Positions 53,316 to 63,887 of a stretch of 64,000 bases of DNA are shown here, piece by piece. The position numbers and the translations under genes were made by a program. The stretch spans positions 13,603,243-13,667,242 of the forward strand of contig JAHCVI010000001.1 of assembly GCA_019096155.1 (NCBI GenBank), written 5' to 3'. The DNA comes from Staphylotrichum longicolle (lineage: Eukaryota; Ascomycota; Sordariomycetes; Sordariales; Chaetomiaceae). Each line of letters starts with the position of its first letter. Within the stretch, counting starts at the first letter, position 1. The notes beneath the pieces are model-generated. The model did not search any database. It saw nothing but the letters and a program-made list of their open reading frames with translations, and was not told the DNA's origin.

Positions 53316-54612
53316 CCGAACAATGTCAACAAAGGACCCACTTGGATAAAGGGGCTGATGCTTTGACAGAACCCTAACCCCGCCTGTGTGCTCAGGTTAG
53401 GCCCGACGACCTCCTGTTCTCAGGATGCTCTGGACAAACGCAAATGGTGCCCAATAAATGAACACATCAAGCACACTAAAAGGGAGGCGTGTATCAATGT
53501 TTCGGCAATAGGCTTGGGGCCCGATGACCAGCTGTTAGTCAACTTCAGCATGACAAAACACAATGGGAAGGTGCTAAGGCAAACATTCTTGTGTTATACA
53601 TGAGAACAAATCACGATGCGCTTTACTTCTGGAGGGTTCTTGTCAGTTATTAATGCAGCCTGTGCACCCTTGTGTGCACTTCAATGGACATGTGCGAGTG
53701 CAGGTGATCTTCCTTCGCGCCGTTTTTACGGCAGTATCACGCCCATGATTGATGTCATTCAAGCCTTCGAGCTCCACACCGCCTGGATAACTAATGTATA
53801 ATACTTTCCCATTGAGTGAGAGCTATCATTATACGATCAGAGGAGCGGTTCGAAATCTCCTAGAGCATACAATAAGGGGCAGCCTCCGCTTCAGGAAGAC
53901 GGCCAGGTTTCCGTCAGCTATGGCATTGTTGTGTGGCCGAATTTGAGCACTGTGGATGGGTTTGTTCTTGGAGTTTTGGTTTTGTGTGGAAAACGCCAGA
54001 TTTGCATGTGACGGTGGCTTATACCGTGGTCATTGCGAACAGGAATGTGAGGCTATTGTCCAGAGAGTAAATGGGAAGTCACATTGATCTGTTTCGGGTT
54101 GACCCCTGCAAGTGGCCTAAACCTCCAGAGGCCCAACGGCCGTAAACTGGAGCGAAAATGGAAAGAAAAGAACTCTCAAACGCGATTACAATGCCCAAAT
54201 CAGTTAATAATAGGAAAGTACCGGGTCCCTGAGATGGGATAATAGACATGAGCCGGGGGGCTTACGCAGAGACTTTCTCGCGCTTGCTTCAACGGCAAGT
54301 ACTTCTTTAGAAAGAGATGGGATGTATTTGAATCAACGCGAAGCTAACGCGTCACGCGTAGCAGATTTGATCACGTTCACAAAGATGGAAGTACACCTGG
54401 GGGCAGATGGAGTGGGATTACGTGCCTCTTGGGTATAAGAACCCTACATTCTTCCTCCTCCGGTCCTCTTTTTCCACACTCAACCACCTCACAAAACACC
54501 CAAAAGACCACTCTCCCACTCCTTCACAGACCGTCACTCTCCTTCAAACCACATCACAGCCAAAAACAACTTCAAATAGGTCACCTTCATCGTGTCCACC
54601 TCCTCGGCCGTC
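53316..54612. other. Intergenic region
   Basis: 1.3 kb. Contains the TATA-like box and C-rich leader before the damaged DPBB gene. No other gene is supported; a TTCGAAAT box near 53848 lacks a partner A box. Confidence 0.5.
54434..54440 (+). promoter_or_regulatory. TATA-like box before the DPBB gene
   Basis: TATAAGA followed by a 130-nt C/A-rich leader, the usual layout of a fungal secreted-protein promoter. Confidence 0.45.
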
Positions 54613-55072
54613 ATGGCACCCGTCATGGGCGCCGTCACGCCTTCGCCGATCGCCCCCGCCAGCGGCAAAGCGCTGGCCGTCACACGCCACCGGCGCCCTC
54701 AACGCTGGGCCCTTCACGTACTAACCCCCGCGTCGGGTGCCTGTGGTCAGACCCATTCCGACTCCGACTCAGTTGTGGCTCTCGACGCCGCTGTATCTGA
54801 CCGCTCCACACCAACCGATAACCCAACAACGCACCTCTCGGCGGCCGCAGGATCCGCGCTTCCTACAAGCGCAAAAGCGCCGAAGTCACTCTTGTTAGTC
54901 GTTGCCCGGGCTGCAACTTGGCTGCTTTGAGCCTGAGCCCGTCTGCGCTAAGTAAATCCTTCGCCAATTCCAGAGTGTGGAGGGACCGGGCTAACCTTGA
55001 TGTTTCTCTCTTTAAGAGGCTCTTGCCGATCTGAACGGCGGCGTCATTCAGGGCAACTGGAGGTGGATCTAG
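54613..55072 (+). pseudogene. Small DPBB (RlpA/barwin-like) secreted protein gene, multiply frame-broken
   Basis: Segments of a fungal double-psi-beta-barrel protein occur in order but in three frames: ALAVT, then ATGALNAGPFTY (+1 frame), then GACGQTHSDSDSVVALDAA...STPTDNPTTH (first frame), then GRRIRASYKRKSAEVTLVSRCPGCNLAALSLSPSAL (third frame). A good intron (54952-55016, GTAAAT, branch CTAAC, TTTAAG) joins this to KALADLNGGVIQGNWRWI-stop, the family's ending. Three indels are needed at about 54680-54690, 54720-54735 and 54830-54845. The cysteine expected in LCGRR is not visible. An in-frame TAG at 54577 leaves no good signal-peptide start; an ATAG at 54576-54579 might be a damaged ATG. Family members are small secreted expansin-like proteins. 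Decay or assembly error cannot be separated from sequence alone. Confidence 0.72.
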
Positions 55073-55708
55073 GTCTAATAAATCTGGGCCCAACCTGGCA
55101 GGAAGTGGAGGGAGTGTGGATTGGGGATTGCGGTTTCTTTGGGAAATTTTTCGCGAGAGTTTCCAGCGCGGCATGCCCAGCGACGGGGGAGGTGTTGGGA
55201 TCCAGGTCGAGCTGACCTAGAGGGGCGTTGACCACTGCCGAGTTAGCTTGGGGGTGGCCTTGGTCCTGACGTTACTGGATGCGATGCCTTTTTTCTAAGT
55301 CCTGCCTGCTTTTGTTTGCGGCGGTGATCGAAGAGGTGAGTTTGTAGCGTGGTCCTCGTGAGAATGCAAACCTCCTTCAAGACGCAATCGAACACGAATT
55401 GGAGGACGAGCCCCATCTCGTAACAGATTGCTTAGCATTTTTTGAGCAGGGAATGCATAGGGAAGTTATGTTCGCACTGAGCAAGATTTGCTCTCGTTTT
55501 GGGGGGATTTGCGACGGTATCATTCAAGCGTTACCTCTCTCCGGCCTGTGACTTGTAACGACCTCGTGTGGCGGGAGAAAGCAGGGAATGGCGACAGTTT
55601 TATGCAACATACTGAGGCAGGTAATTTAGTCTAAATACATTTTGCATGTACATGATTAACATTAAGGTACCCAACCCAGAGAACCACTTTTTCCCCAAGA
55701 TTACAGCA
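55073..55708. other. Intergenic region between convergent genes
   Basis: 636 bp of 3' flank of the DPBB gene and the intronless ABC-G gene. No features recognised. Confidence 0.55.
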
Positions 55709-58700
55709 TCACGCCTTCTTCACCCTGGACGTGCGCACCCTGAAGATGTAGTACAAGGCAACAGCGCAGAAGACGTTGAAGATGAAGTAGGACCAGAATA
55801 TGCCATAGTTGCGCCAGCGGTCCTTGTAGTAGATCTCGCGCACGGCCAAGTACTGGTCGGCCGTGGTCATGGCACAGTACTCGCAGCCCGCAGTGGCGTT
55901 GTCGTTGTACAGAGTGCCGACGCCGGCGGTCAGGAAGTCATGCATGTACTGGCCGCAGGTCTGGCCCGGAGGGGGGTCAAAGATGCTCAGCTCTGTCTTG
56001 GAGCAGATGACGTCGCGGCCGTGCAGGGCCGTGCTCCCGATGCCGCTGATGTAGTAGGTGAAGGGCGACACGCGCCACATGAAGATCCAGAACCCTGGGA
56101 GGGCGTTGGGTGGCTGCATGACACCGCTGAACAAGAAAGACAGTCCGAACATCAGGATGGCCAGCATGGCGGCCAGCGGCGGCTCCGGGATGGCGGCAAT
56201 GACCATCTGGGCCATGCTCGCGGCGTAGATGTAGAACTGCACGATGAACAGCAGCACGAGGCCCGTGGTCTCGCCGGTGCTCTGGGTGCCGAATACAGAG
56301 AAGAAGAAGCAGGCCCAGGATACAACGCCCAGCAGCACCTGCCAGGGTAGCTCGACGAGCATCTGCGACAAGATGAAGACCTTCCACGAGTAGACGCGCG
56401 AGGGCCGCTCGCGCACCTCGTACAGGGAGCGCTGAACGACGAACTTGGGCATGATTTGGTTGACAAGGGTCGAGAAGATGGTGCACATGAGAAAGATGGC
56501 AAAAAGCGCGTTCTGGAACCCCTGCACCGTGTCGTTGGCCTTCCAGAAGGAGAAGCCGATAAATAGGCCCGTGGCGATCCCCAGCATGAACTTGCTGAAG
56601 ATGTACTCTGGTTGCCGGAAGTACTGCTGGAAGGCTCGAACGGCAACGTAGCGGAACTGCACGGCCAGGGGCGCCGCGAATTCGCGGTTCGTGTCCTCGT
56701 TGGGATGGGCATCGGGTGCGTCAGCAAGCCGGGACAGACGGTCAAGCTCGGCGAGGACTTCGGTGCGCTCGGGGCTGCTGTTCCAGACCGACACCCAGTC
56801 GACGTCGCACGCGTCACCAGAGACTTCCTCGAGGATGTACTCGGCGGGATTCTCGGACTTGCCGCAAGGCCGGGCACCATTACGAGCGAAATACTCGAGG
56901 AGGGTGTGGGACTGCGTGCCAATGTCGCCAAAGTACACCGTCTTGCCGCCCTTGGCCAGGAAGAGCAGGCGATCGAAGGACTGGAACAGGAGGGCGCTAG
57001 GCTGGTGGATGGTTGCCAGCACGGCTTGGCCTTTATCGGCCAGTTTCCGCAGAAAGGCGCAGATAGTCCAGGAGCTCTGGGAGTCGAGACCGCTGGTCGG
57101 CTCGTCGAGGAAGATCAGCAGGGACGGCTTGGCGGCTAGCTCAACGCCGATACTCAACAGCTTGCGTTGCTCGACGTTCAGGCCCTCACCCGGGTTGCCC
57201 ACTACCGCCTCGGCAAAGTCCTCCATGCCGAGCATCTGGATAACCTCCTCGACGTACTCGTGCTTTTCCCTCTCGGACACGGACCTGGGCTGGCGTAGGA
57301 CAGCGCTGAAACGGAGGGCCTCACGGACGGTCGTGGTCTCGAGGTGCAGGTCCTGCTGCTGCACGTAGCCGGTCCGCCGGGGGAAACTGGAGCTTGGCAT
57401 CTTACCATTGATCAGGATATCGCCAGTGACAACACCGATAGAGACACGCCGAGCCAAAACGTCTAGGAGTGTTGTTTTCCCCGCCCCCGATACGCCCATC
57501 AGCGCCGTCAGCGTGCCCGGTTTAACCCACCCGTTGACGTGGTCTAGAAGCCGACGTGTGCCGTCCTTGACGGGGATGTCGTAGTTGACTCCCTTCCACA
57601 TCAACACGTCCGTCTGCTCTGGAAGGTGAAACTCTTTCTCTCCCAGAGACCCCGGCCCGGCAGTCGTGATGAGGTTCGTCGTTTTCTGCGAGACCTCGAC
57701 ATCACTACCCTCGCGCAAGTATTTGGGGGCGTGGCCTGGGCGGAAGACAAGGGCCTCGGCTTTGGAGCCGCGGCCTTTGTTGAACTCGGTGGCGGCCAAG
57801 TAGAAGCAGTGAAAGAAGATCAACATGGCGACAAGGATGCCGTAGTTCCGCCATAGGTGCGCGTACTTGTACTCGTAGTTAGCCTCGATGAAGGCGTCAC
57901 CCGACACTGTGCGCGAGCCGGCCACGGCACCGACGACGCTGCAGATGAAGTTGTCGCCCGTGCCGTATGGGGGAATGAACGACCCGCACGCGAACTCGCG
58001 GCCGTGGAACTCGTTACTGACGAGGGCCTCGAAGGTGTAGTAGACGGGGTTGATCCACCGGATCCACGACAGCCAGGGGCGCATGTATGTCGGGGGCAGC
58101 GTAAAGCCCGTGTACACCACAATGCACAGCACCAAGATGCCGGCCAGTCCCATGGCCTGGGACGAGGTCTTGGTCGCCGCGCCGAGGCTGCGGAACAGGC
58201 CGGACATGGTCAGGATGGCGGTGATGAGGAACAGGTAGAAGATGAAGAAGTTCGAGGGCTCGCGGCGCAGGTTGGCCATGAAGTAGAGGATGATACTAAA
58301 AGCGGTGCAGCGAGCGAGCTTGATGGGCAGGTCGATGATGACGCTGGCCAGAGCTTCGGTAAAGGGGTGCACGAAGGCGTAGCGGGCCTGCTTCTCGACG
58401 ATGGGCCGCTGCGCGTACAAGATCAGGATCTCATTGATGGTGATGAGGGCATTCATCAGCACGGCGAAGAACAAGACGGCGCCCTTCTGGAAGAAGGCGC
58501 TGCTCGTGTCGGGCGTCCCGTAGAAGATGGAGCCTATGATAAGTGAGAGGACGACCTGGACGACGACGGTGGAGAGCGTGGTAGGTAGGTCGTTGCGCAT
58601 CCGCTGGTAGGCCCGGCGCAGACACAAGCGGATCTGCATTGGCACCGAGAGCAGGTAGGGACTGGCGTCGCGCGTATGGCGGGCTTGCTGCTCCACGTGG

Positions 58701-60154
58701 CTGGCCTGGAACTGGCGCGCGTTGTCGCCGCCGACCGGGTACGCGTTTTCGTAGGCCTCAATCTCGGCGATCAGCTCCTTTCTCTCGTTGCTGTGCTGCC
58801 AATACTCGGCGAACTCGGCGGCAGTGCGCGGGACCTTGTCCTCCATGCCCTCGCGGGGTCGGCGCTCGCCCGGGTTGGTGATGGAGGTCAGAAAGTCCGG
58901 GGCGACCTGCTGGGGATCGCGGTGCCAACCCATCTCTTCGAAGAAACCAACGGCGCGCTCCGACGACCCGTAGAAGATCTCGTGGCCCTCGTACAGCACG
59001 ACAACCTTGTCGAAGAGGTCGTACATGGACTGCGACGACTGGTATGCCGCCACCGCGTGACACGACCGGCCCAGCTCGGCTGCCAGGCGCAGCGACCGCG
59101 TGAACTGCAGTGCCGATGCGGCGTCCAGGCCGCGCGTGCTGTTGTCCCAGGCGCAGATGCGCGCGTGCGACAGGAACATCTCGGCGATGCTCACGCGCTT
59201 GCGCTCGCCGCCGCTGACGCCGCGCACAAAGCTGTCGCCCACCTTGGTGTTGTACGTGTGTGACAAGCCAAACACGGCCATCGTCACCTTGACGATGGTC
59301 TTGACGTATTCCTCGCGCCCCAGTGGCCCTGGCCGCCGGTGCGGCACCCGGGCCGACGCCGCGAACGACAGCGTCTCGCCGGCCGTCAAGTGCGGGAAGT
59401 GCTCGTCGACCTCCTGGTTGTACGCCACCTCGCCGCGGTACTGCCGGATCATGGTCTCGTAGTCGATGCCCTGGAAGTGTATGCGGCTCTGCGGCTCGAG
59501 GGTCAGGCCCCCGAGGTTGCCACACAGTGTCTTGAGAAAGGTAGTGCAGCCGCTGCCGGGGCGGCCCAGAACGAGCAGCAGCTCGCCGCTCTTCAACAGC
59601 CCATCGAAGCTGTGCAAAATGCGACGTGGGGCCACAGCGCGACGGCCAGGGACGAGACGGGTGAGCGCGCGGAACGGGGTAGCGAAGCTCGAGAGCACTG
59701 TCTCCTGGAACTGCAGTAACGCGCCAGAGCCCGAGACCGACAGGTCGGAGAAAACGACGCCCTGCTCCTGGGCAAAGATGCCGGCGCGGTTGGCTGACAG
59801 CAGCGCCACCTGGGCCCAGCGGTAGTGATCGAACTCTTTGCTCGTGGGGTCGAGTCGCGGATCGGCCATGTCGTCGTGTGAGGTGACGGCGGGGAAATCA
59901 CTCACCGACACGCCGCGCGAATGTAGGTCCGTGGCGATGCGCGCGAGCGTATCGGCCTCCTGGTCCTCAACGATGCTGGCCCTGGACTGCTGCCGCGGGA
60001 GACGGGTCTGCGATTGCGACGGCTTGATCGGCTTCAACTCGGGGCCGGAATCCTCGACGGCATCTTCTGTCGACTCTTTACCGTTCATCGTGGTCCTCTC
60101 CCCTGTGGAGGGCCTGTCCAAGTTCTCTGATGCGTCTCTTTTCCCTCTGAACAT
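55709..60154 (-). CDS. PDR-type ABC-G full transporter (intronless)
   Basis: A single uninterrupted frame, 1481 aa. The N-terminal ~110 residues are polar and Ser-rich (SQSQTRLPRQQSRASIVEDQE), as in yeast PDR pumps, followed by FDHYRWAQVALLSANRAG. NBD1 has GRPGSGCTTFLKTL, VSGGERKRVSIAEM and WDNSTRGLDAASAL; NBD2 has GVSGAGKTTLLDVLARR, LNVEQRKLLSIGVELAAKPSLLIFLDEPTSGLDSQSSW. Each is followed by six hydrophobic spans, with the PDR loop cysteines (TAGCEYCAMT). It is an ATP-driven exporter at the plasma membrane for drugs or secondary metabolites. It lies head-to-head with the Zn2Cys6 regulator at 60871, 716 bp apart, a common efflux-pump/regulator layout. Absence of introns contrasts sharply with the nine-exon paralogue at 36906, so the two belong to different subclades. 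Confidence 0.96.
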   Translation of the reverse strand: MFRGKRDASENLDRPSTGERTTMNGKESTEDAVEDSGPELKPIKPSQSQTRLPRQQSRASIVEDQEADTLARIATDLHSRGVSVSDFPAVTSHDDMADPRLDPTSKEFDHYRWAQVALLSANRAGIFAQEQGVVFSDLSVSGSGALLQFQETVLSSFATPFRALTRLVPGRRAVAPRRILHSFDGLLKSGELLLVLGRPGSGCTTFLKTLCGNLGGLTLEPQSRIHFQGIDYETMIRQYRGEVAYNQEVDEHFPHLTAGETLSFAASARVPHRRPGPLGREEYVKTIVKVTMAVFGLSHTYNTKVGDSFVRGVSGGERKRVSIAEMFLSHARICAWDNSTRGLDAASALQFTRSLRLAAELGRSCHAVAAYQSSQSMYDLFDKVVVLYEGHEIFYGSSERAVGFFEEMGWHRDPQQVAPDFLTSITNPGERRPREGMEDKVPRTAAEFAEYWQHSNERKELIAEIEAYENAYPVGGDNARQFQASHVEQQARHTRDASPYLLSVPMQIRLCLRRAYQRMRNDLPTTLSTVVVQVVLSLIIGSIFYGTPDTSSAFFQKGAVLFFAVLMNALITINEILILYAQRPIVEKQARYAFVHPFTEALASVIIDLPIKLARCTAFSIILYFMANLRREPSNFFIFYLFLITAILTMSGLFRSLGAATKTSSQAMGLAGILVLCIVVYTGFTLPPTYMRPWLSWIRWINPVYYTFEALVSNEFHGREFACGSFIPPYGTGDNFICSVVGAVAGSRTVSGDAFIEANYEYKYAHLWRNYGILVAMLIFFHCFYLAATEFNKGRGSKAEALVFRPGHAPKYLREGSDVEVSQKTTNLITTAGPGSLGEKEFHLPEQTDVLMWKGVNYDIPVKDGTRRLLDHVNGWVKPGTLTALMGVSGAGKTTLLDVLARRVSIGVVTGDILINGKMPSSSFPRRTGYVQQQDLHLETTTVREALRFSAVLRQPRSVSEREKHEYVEEVIQMLGMEDFAEAVVGNPGEGLNVEQRKLLSIGVELAAKPSLLIFLDEPTSGLDSQSSWTICAFLRKLADKGQAVLATIHQPSALLFQSFDRLLFLAKGGKTVYFGDIGTQSHTLLEYFARNGARPCGKSENPAEYILEEVSGDACDVDWVSVWNSSPERTEVLAELDRLSRLADAPDAHPNEDTNREFAAPLAVQFRYVAVRAFQQYFRQPEYIFSKFMLGIATGLFIGFSFWKANDTVQGFQNALFAIFLMCTIFSTLVNQIMPKFVVQRSLYEVRERPSRVYSWKVFILSQMLVELPWQVLLGVVSWACFFFSVFGTQSTGETTGLVLLFIVQFYIYAASMAQMVIAAIPEPPLAAMLAILMFGLSFLFSGVMQPPNALPGFWIFMWRVSPFTYYISGIGSTALHGRDVICSKTELSIFDPPPGQTCGQYMHDFLTAGVGTLYNDNATAGCEYCAMTTADQYLAVREIYYKDRWRNYGIFWSYFIFNVFCAVALYYIFRVRTSRVKKA

Positions 60155-60870
60155 GGCAACTTCAGAGAACGAAGATGATGTTGGCGATGATGCCGGCGAT
60201 GCTTCTGTTGTTGTGGATGGTGTGAGGGAGGTTTCAGTGTCGATGGGAGGTTATGGAAGAAGTCTTGCGAAGACCCATCACATGGGTTGATGGAAAACAA
60301 AAGGAAACAAAAACGGCAATAATCACGGCGCATACAGGCTAACCGATCAATAATGGAGTCAACACGAACAGAGAGGAGGAGGAAGCCATGCACGCCCTTG
60401 TCTCGCCTCTTACACGTGTAGATAAGTCGGTAAAATATTCCAACCAAGCACCGATGGGAGATTGACCGGTCCACATCGCGTGCGAGGCGGCCTTCGGATC
60501 TTATTATGTATGTCCAAGAAATCGCTGACCCCATAGGTAGGCAGTATCAGGCCTCGTGCCAGACAGATCTGGACGTCCACCAACAAAAGGCATCGGCAGA
60601 CCTCCCGAGTGGGTCATCCAGGAACAGGGTTCGCAGAGCCTTCTGAACAGAGTTTAGCGCAGCAGCGGCCGATCAAATGCCGGACTGCCGATGATGAATC
60701 AACTACGCCACGCCCACGAGACGCTGTTCAAGTTCCCGACAATGCCGACATTCTCAGGGGCAATTTGTCCGAACCTGTCCTGTCCGACGACTTGTGACCA
60801 GCGAGGTCCAGCGCGGGCCACCACTTCAGAATTGTCGCGCTGCCTCCGAAACGGCCCAAGGTGAACTGGT
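60155..60870. other. Divergent promoter region of the pump and regulator
   Basis: 716 bp. I looked for CGG...CCG inverted sites of Zn2Cys6 regulators; scattered CGG/CCG triplets occur (for example near 60487-60497) but no convincing paired site stands out. Confidence 0.55.
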
Positions 60871-62705
60871 ATGAACCAACGCGCCAAGGAGGGATCCTTG
60901 CCTTCGGTCCCACGGTCCAAGGGCTGCATCAACTGCGTATCTCGAAAGACGCGTTGCGGTATGTTCTTTCGTTCTTGCGTCGCACCAGCTGCCCATTAGT
61001 GTTAATGCTCGCTACAGATGGCAGGCGGCCCATCTGTCGGGCCTGCGAAGGCCGCAAGCAGCGATGTCGCGGATACCGGAGGGATGAGTTCGTCTTCATG
61101 AGCGACGGCTGGAGAGCACCAGGAGTGGCTTCTCAGCTGGCCAATAGCCCGTCGAGACAGTCGCCCCGGAATGAGATATCTCCTGTACATGAAGATTGCC
61201 GAGACGATGACAATAGCAGTCATGCCCGCAGTCGTGTCCGCAGTCTTGTCCTGTCAAGGCCGCTTACACCAGAGCCCATGACCATCTACGCTTCCTTCTT
61301 TCTGTCACAGTTTACCCCTAATCCGCCTCAAGCAGTCCTCGTTATGATTCAAAACTGCCGCCGATATCTCGGCCAGCTTCTTGACCGGCCCTCGCCCGGT
61401 AGTCCTAAATCCAACACTGCCCACCCCCACCCGACGACTGATGCAGCCGAAGCGCTTGTCATGACTTACTTCGGCCGGCAACATGGCTCAGATTGGCTCA
61501 TCCGCGAAAGCATCCGCTCGTACGCTCGCGCACTCAATTCCTTCTCTTTGAAGCTAGACCAAGTGCAATCCATTGGCCTTGTTTCTGTGGACGAGGATGA
61601 GTGGATACAACTCGCATTCTCGTGCGTTTTCTTGACGCTCTGGGAGGTGAGTGGGAAACCAGCAACTCGCCGCTCCTGGCAGAGGGTCTTCTATGAAGCG
61701 CTGACATGAGGGGGAAGCTGGCCATGCATCCTAGCGGTACTGCTTGGCAGAAACACGTCAGGGGCCTGGCATCTCTAATCGAAGAGAGGGGACCACAGGG
61801 CTTCCAGTCTCCTCGCAGTCTCCAACTTGTCGCTTTTCTGCGCATGCTCGTTGTAAGCACCGCCATCCCACCCAGCCTAAGTACAGCGACGGGGCTTATC
61901 TCACAGCCAACTGCGCCAGTTGCTCGAAGCCATTTCCTCAAAGCGCCGCACTTTTCTCTCTCGAGAAGACTGGCAAGCTTTTCGAGGCTGCTGGCCCGGC
62001 TCTGCGGCCTCAGCCGCCCAATCTATCATCCAGTCGGCCGATGTAGTTGGCCCGATGCACCTTATTGACTACCTCATCGACGAGCTAGTCACCATCTCTA
62101 ACCTGACGGCGGACTTTGCCGGACTGCATGACGGAGACGGAGCTGCCACCAGCCAGGATCCTCGTTGCCTGGTCAAGACCCAATCCGCACTGAGCGAAAG
62201 CCTCGGAGTCCTGCAACGACTTGAGGCTGTTTTGGCACATATGCAAGCAGAACTTGAGATTTTCTCATCCGGACCACCCGACAGGGCTCAATTTTTTGGC
62301 TTACCGCTGAGATACAACCTCACCAGTCTCTGCCGGACGGCTACAATGACACTCCGGTGCTTGATGTACAACCTCATCAAACAACAAGGTGGAGTGGACC
62401 AGGACAGATTATTGCACCAACACCGTGCGGCGTTGATGGCTCATGCCGAGGCTGTATTGGAAGCCATTCCATATAGCTCCCGGAGCGAGATATTCGACGC
62501 CGCCCCCATGTGTTTTGTCCCGGCATTTCGAATGGCCGAGGCCGTCCTAGTGAAAGAATCTAACGCTCTACGGACGGAGCTTGGAAGGGAGAGTGAGTTA
62601 GCGAGATGCAACAACATGAAGCAGTTAGTTCGGTGCCACTTGGACTTCGTGGCAAGCAAAAAGATCCCGGTCAAGATAGACGTCTTGAATTCCAATGAAT
62701 CTTGA
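60871..62705 (+). CDS. Zn2Cys6 transcription regulator
   Basis: Four exons: 60871..60958, 61018..61646, 61718..61852 and 61920..62705 (introns 59, 71 and 67 bp); 545 aa. The first intron splits the zinc cluster, and splicing gives CINCVSRKTRCDGRRPICRACE-GRKQRC: C-x2-C-x6-C-x6-C-x2-C-x6-C, a complete binuclear zinc cluster at residues 19-46, followed by a basic linker. The rest matches the fungal transcription factor 2 type (PF11951-like): PMTIYASFFLSQF, ALVMTYFGRQHGSDWLIRESIRSYARAL, GTAWQKHVRGLASLIEERG, LRYNLTSLCRTATMTLRCLMY. It is transcribed divergently from the intronless ABC-G pump and could control it (inference). The last intron acceptor was chosen to keep LRMLVLLEAISS in frame. Confidence 0.86.
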
Positions 62706-63257
62706 CGTTACACCGGAATCAGAACCCATTGGCTTTTCCACAGTCCTTGGAACGGTAATACAGAGCATATGCTCGGAATTCTGCTCATCTGGATCGAAAG
62801 AGCACAGACGTATGAGTCCGTCCTCTCCCGAATTGAGTGGTTAGATCAAGCTTCAGCATTGCAAAATATAGTTCAGGAATAACGCGATTTGAATGCTCGT
62901 TTCGGTCCCGGTACATGGGGCAAAGTGTGGAACAGAGATATTAATCTGCAGGAACACCATTTGTAGCCAATCTGCGGATTCTAACCCGGGCAGTTCCGCT
63001 CCTCCACCCAATCTAAGCATCTCACCACCGTTCAGGCAAAACACGGACAGGACCCCAGGGCTGACTGGGGATTAACCACGATTAGCCGCTCGGACACTCA
63101 CAACACCGGTGATGATGCTGGGGCATAACGCCATAATACCCTGCAAGGCAAGGGAGATATAAACCGCCTTCAATCCGCCAAGAGAGGGACCAGAAATTTC
63201 CCGAGAGCGCTCAACGGTATCCAGTAAACCCCTATCTGACCAACCTCACTAAACAAC
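62706..63257. other. Intergenic region upstream of the DUF3237 gene
   Basis: 552 bp, containing the TATA box listed separately; otherwise nothing recognised. Confidence 0.55.
63158..63163 (+). promoter_or_regulatory. TATA box of the DUF3237 gene
   Basis: TATAAA about 95 bp upstream of the ATG at 63258. Confidence 0.5.
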
Positions 63258-63887
63258 ATGCTCGCTCTTCCCGTCACCCTCCTCGCCCTCGCGGCCACCG
63301 CGCTCGCCGCGGATCCCGCTCCTCCCAAGCTCACCTACCTTTACAGCGCCAACCTCACCTTCGCGGCCCCCATCACCATCGGCGCGGTCCCCACCGGCAA
63401 CCGTGACCTCCTGACCATCTCAGGCGGCACCGTCACCGGCCCCAAGATCAAGGGTATATAACACCTCCACCCCCTCTTCCCCCCCCCAGAGCCCAGCCCA
63501 ACCCATCGCTTCCCCTTCTCTACACTCCAACAACAAAAAGGCAAGATCGGAACGGGCCTCGACTGGGGCCTGACCGACGCCAAGGGCGTCTTCAGCCCGG
63601 ACGCGCTGTACACGCTGCACACGGACGACAACGCCACCGTGCTCGTCTTCGAGAAGGGCCACGCGCCCAACGTGCACATCCTCTTCGAGACGGCCAGCGA
63701 AAAGTACGCGTGGCTCAACAGCGCCGTCGCGTATGCCACGGGCGGGCCCAACGACAAGGGCATCGGGCTGGACGTTTGGCAGGTGAGTAGGCCCTTCCCC
63801 CGTTTTTTGTTTCTGCTTGCGGAGTGGAGGGTGGGGGGAGGTGCTAGGGAGTGCTTGAATGCTGATTTGGGGTAGATTGGCGCTTGA
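63258..63887 (+). CDS. Secreted DUF3237 domain protein
   Basis: Three exons: 63258..63453, 63541..63782 and 63876..63887 (introns 87 and 93 bp; donors GTATAT and GTGAGT, acceptors AAAAAG and GGGTAG); 149 aa. Signal peptide MLALPVTLLALAATALA is followed by the DUF3237 barrel: PPKLTYLYSANLTFAAPITIGAVPTGNRDLLTISGGTVTGPKIKGKIGTGLDWGL, ALYTLHTDDNATVLVFEKG, HILFETASEKYAWLNSAVAYATG and a final LDVWQIGA-stop supplied by a 4-codon last exon. The gene therefore fits completely inside the window. DUF3237 proteins are small beta-barrel proteins of unknown activity, often secreted in fungi. The acceptor of the tiny last exon is the least certain point. Confidence 0.82.

Noticed and set aside
53840..53860. 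B-box-like GGTTCGAAAT suggesting a tRNA
   Set aside because: No A box and no foldable cloverleaf around it.
55646..56350. 234-codon plus-strand frame opposite the end of the intronless ABC-G gene
   Set aside because: Antisense shadow; begins in the 3' flank and has no recognisable motif.
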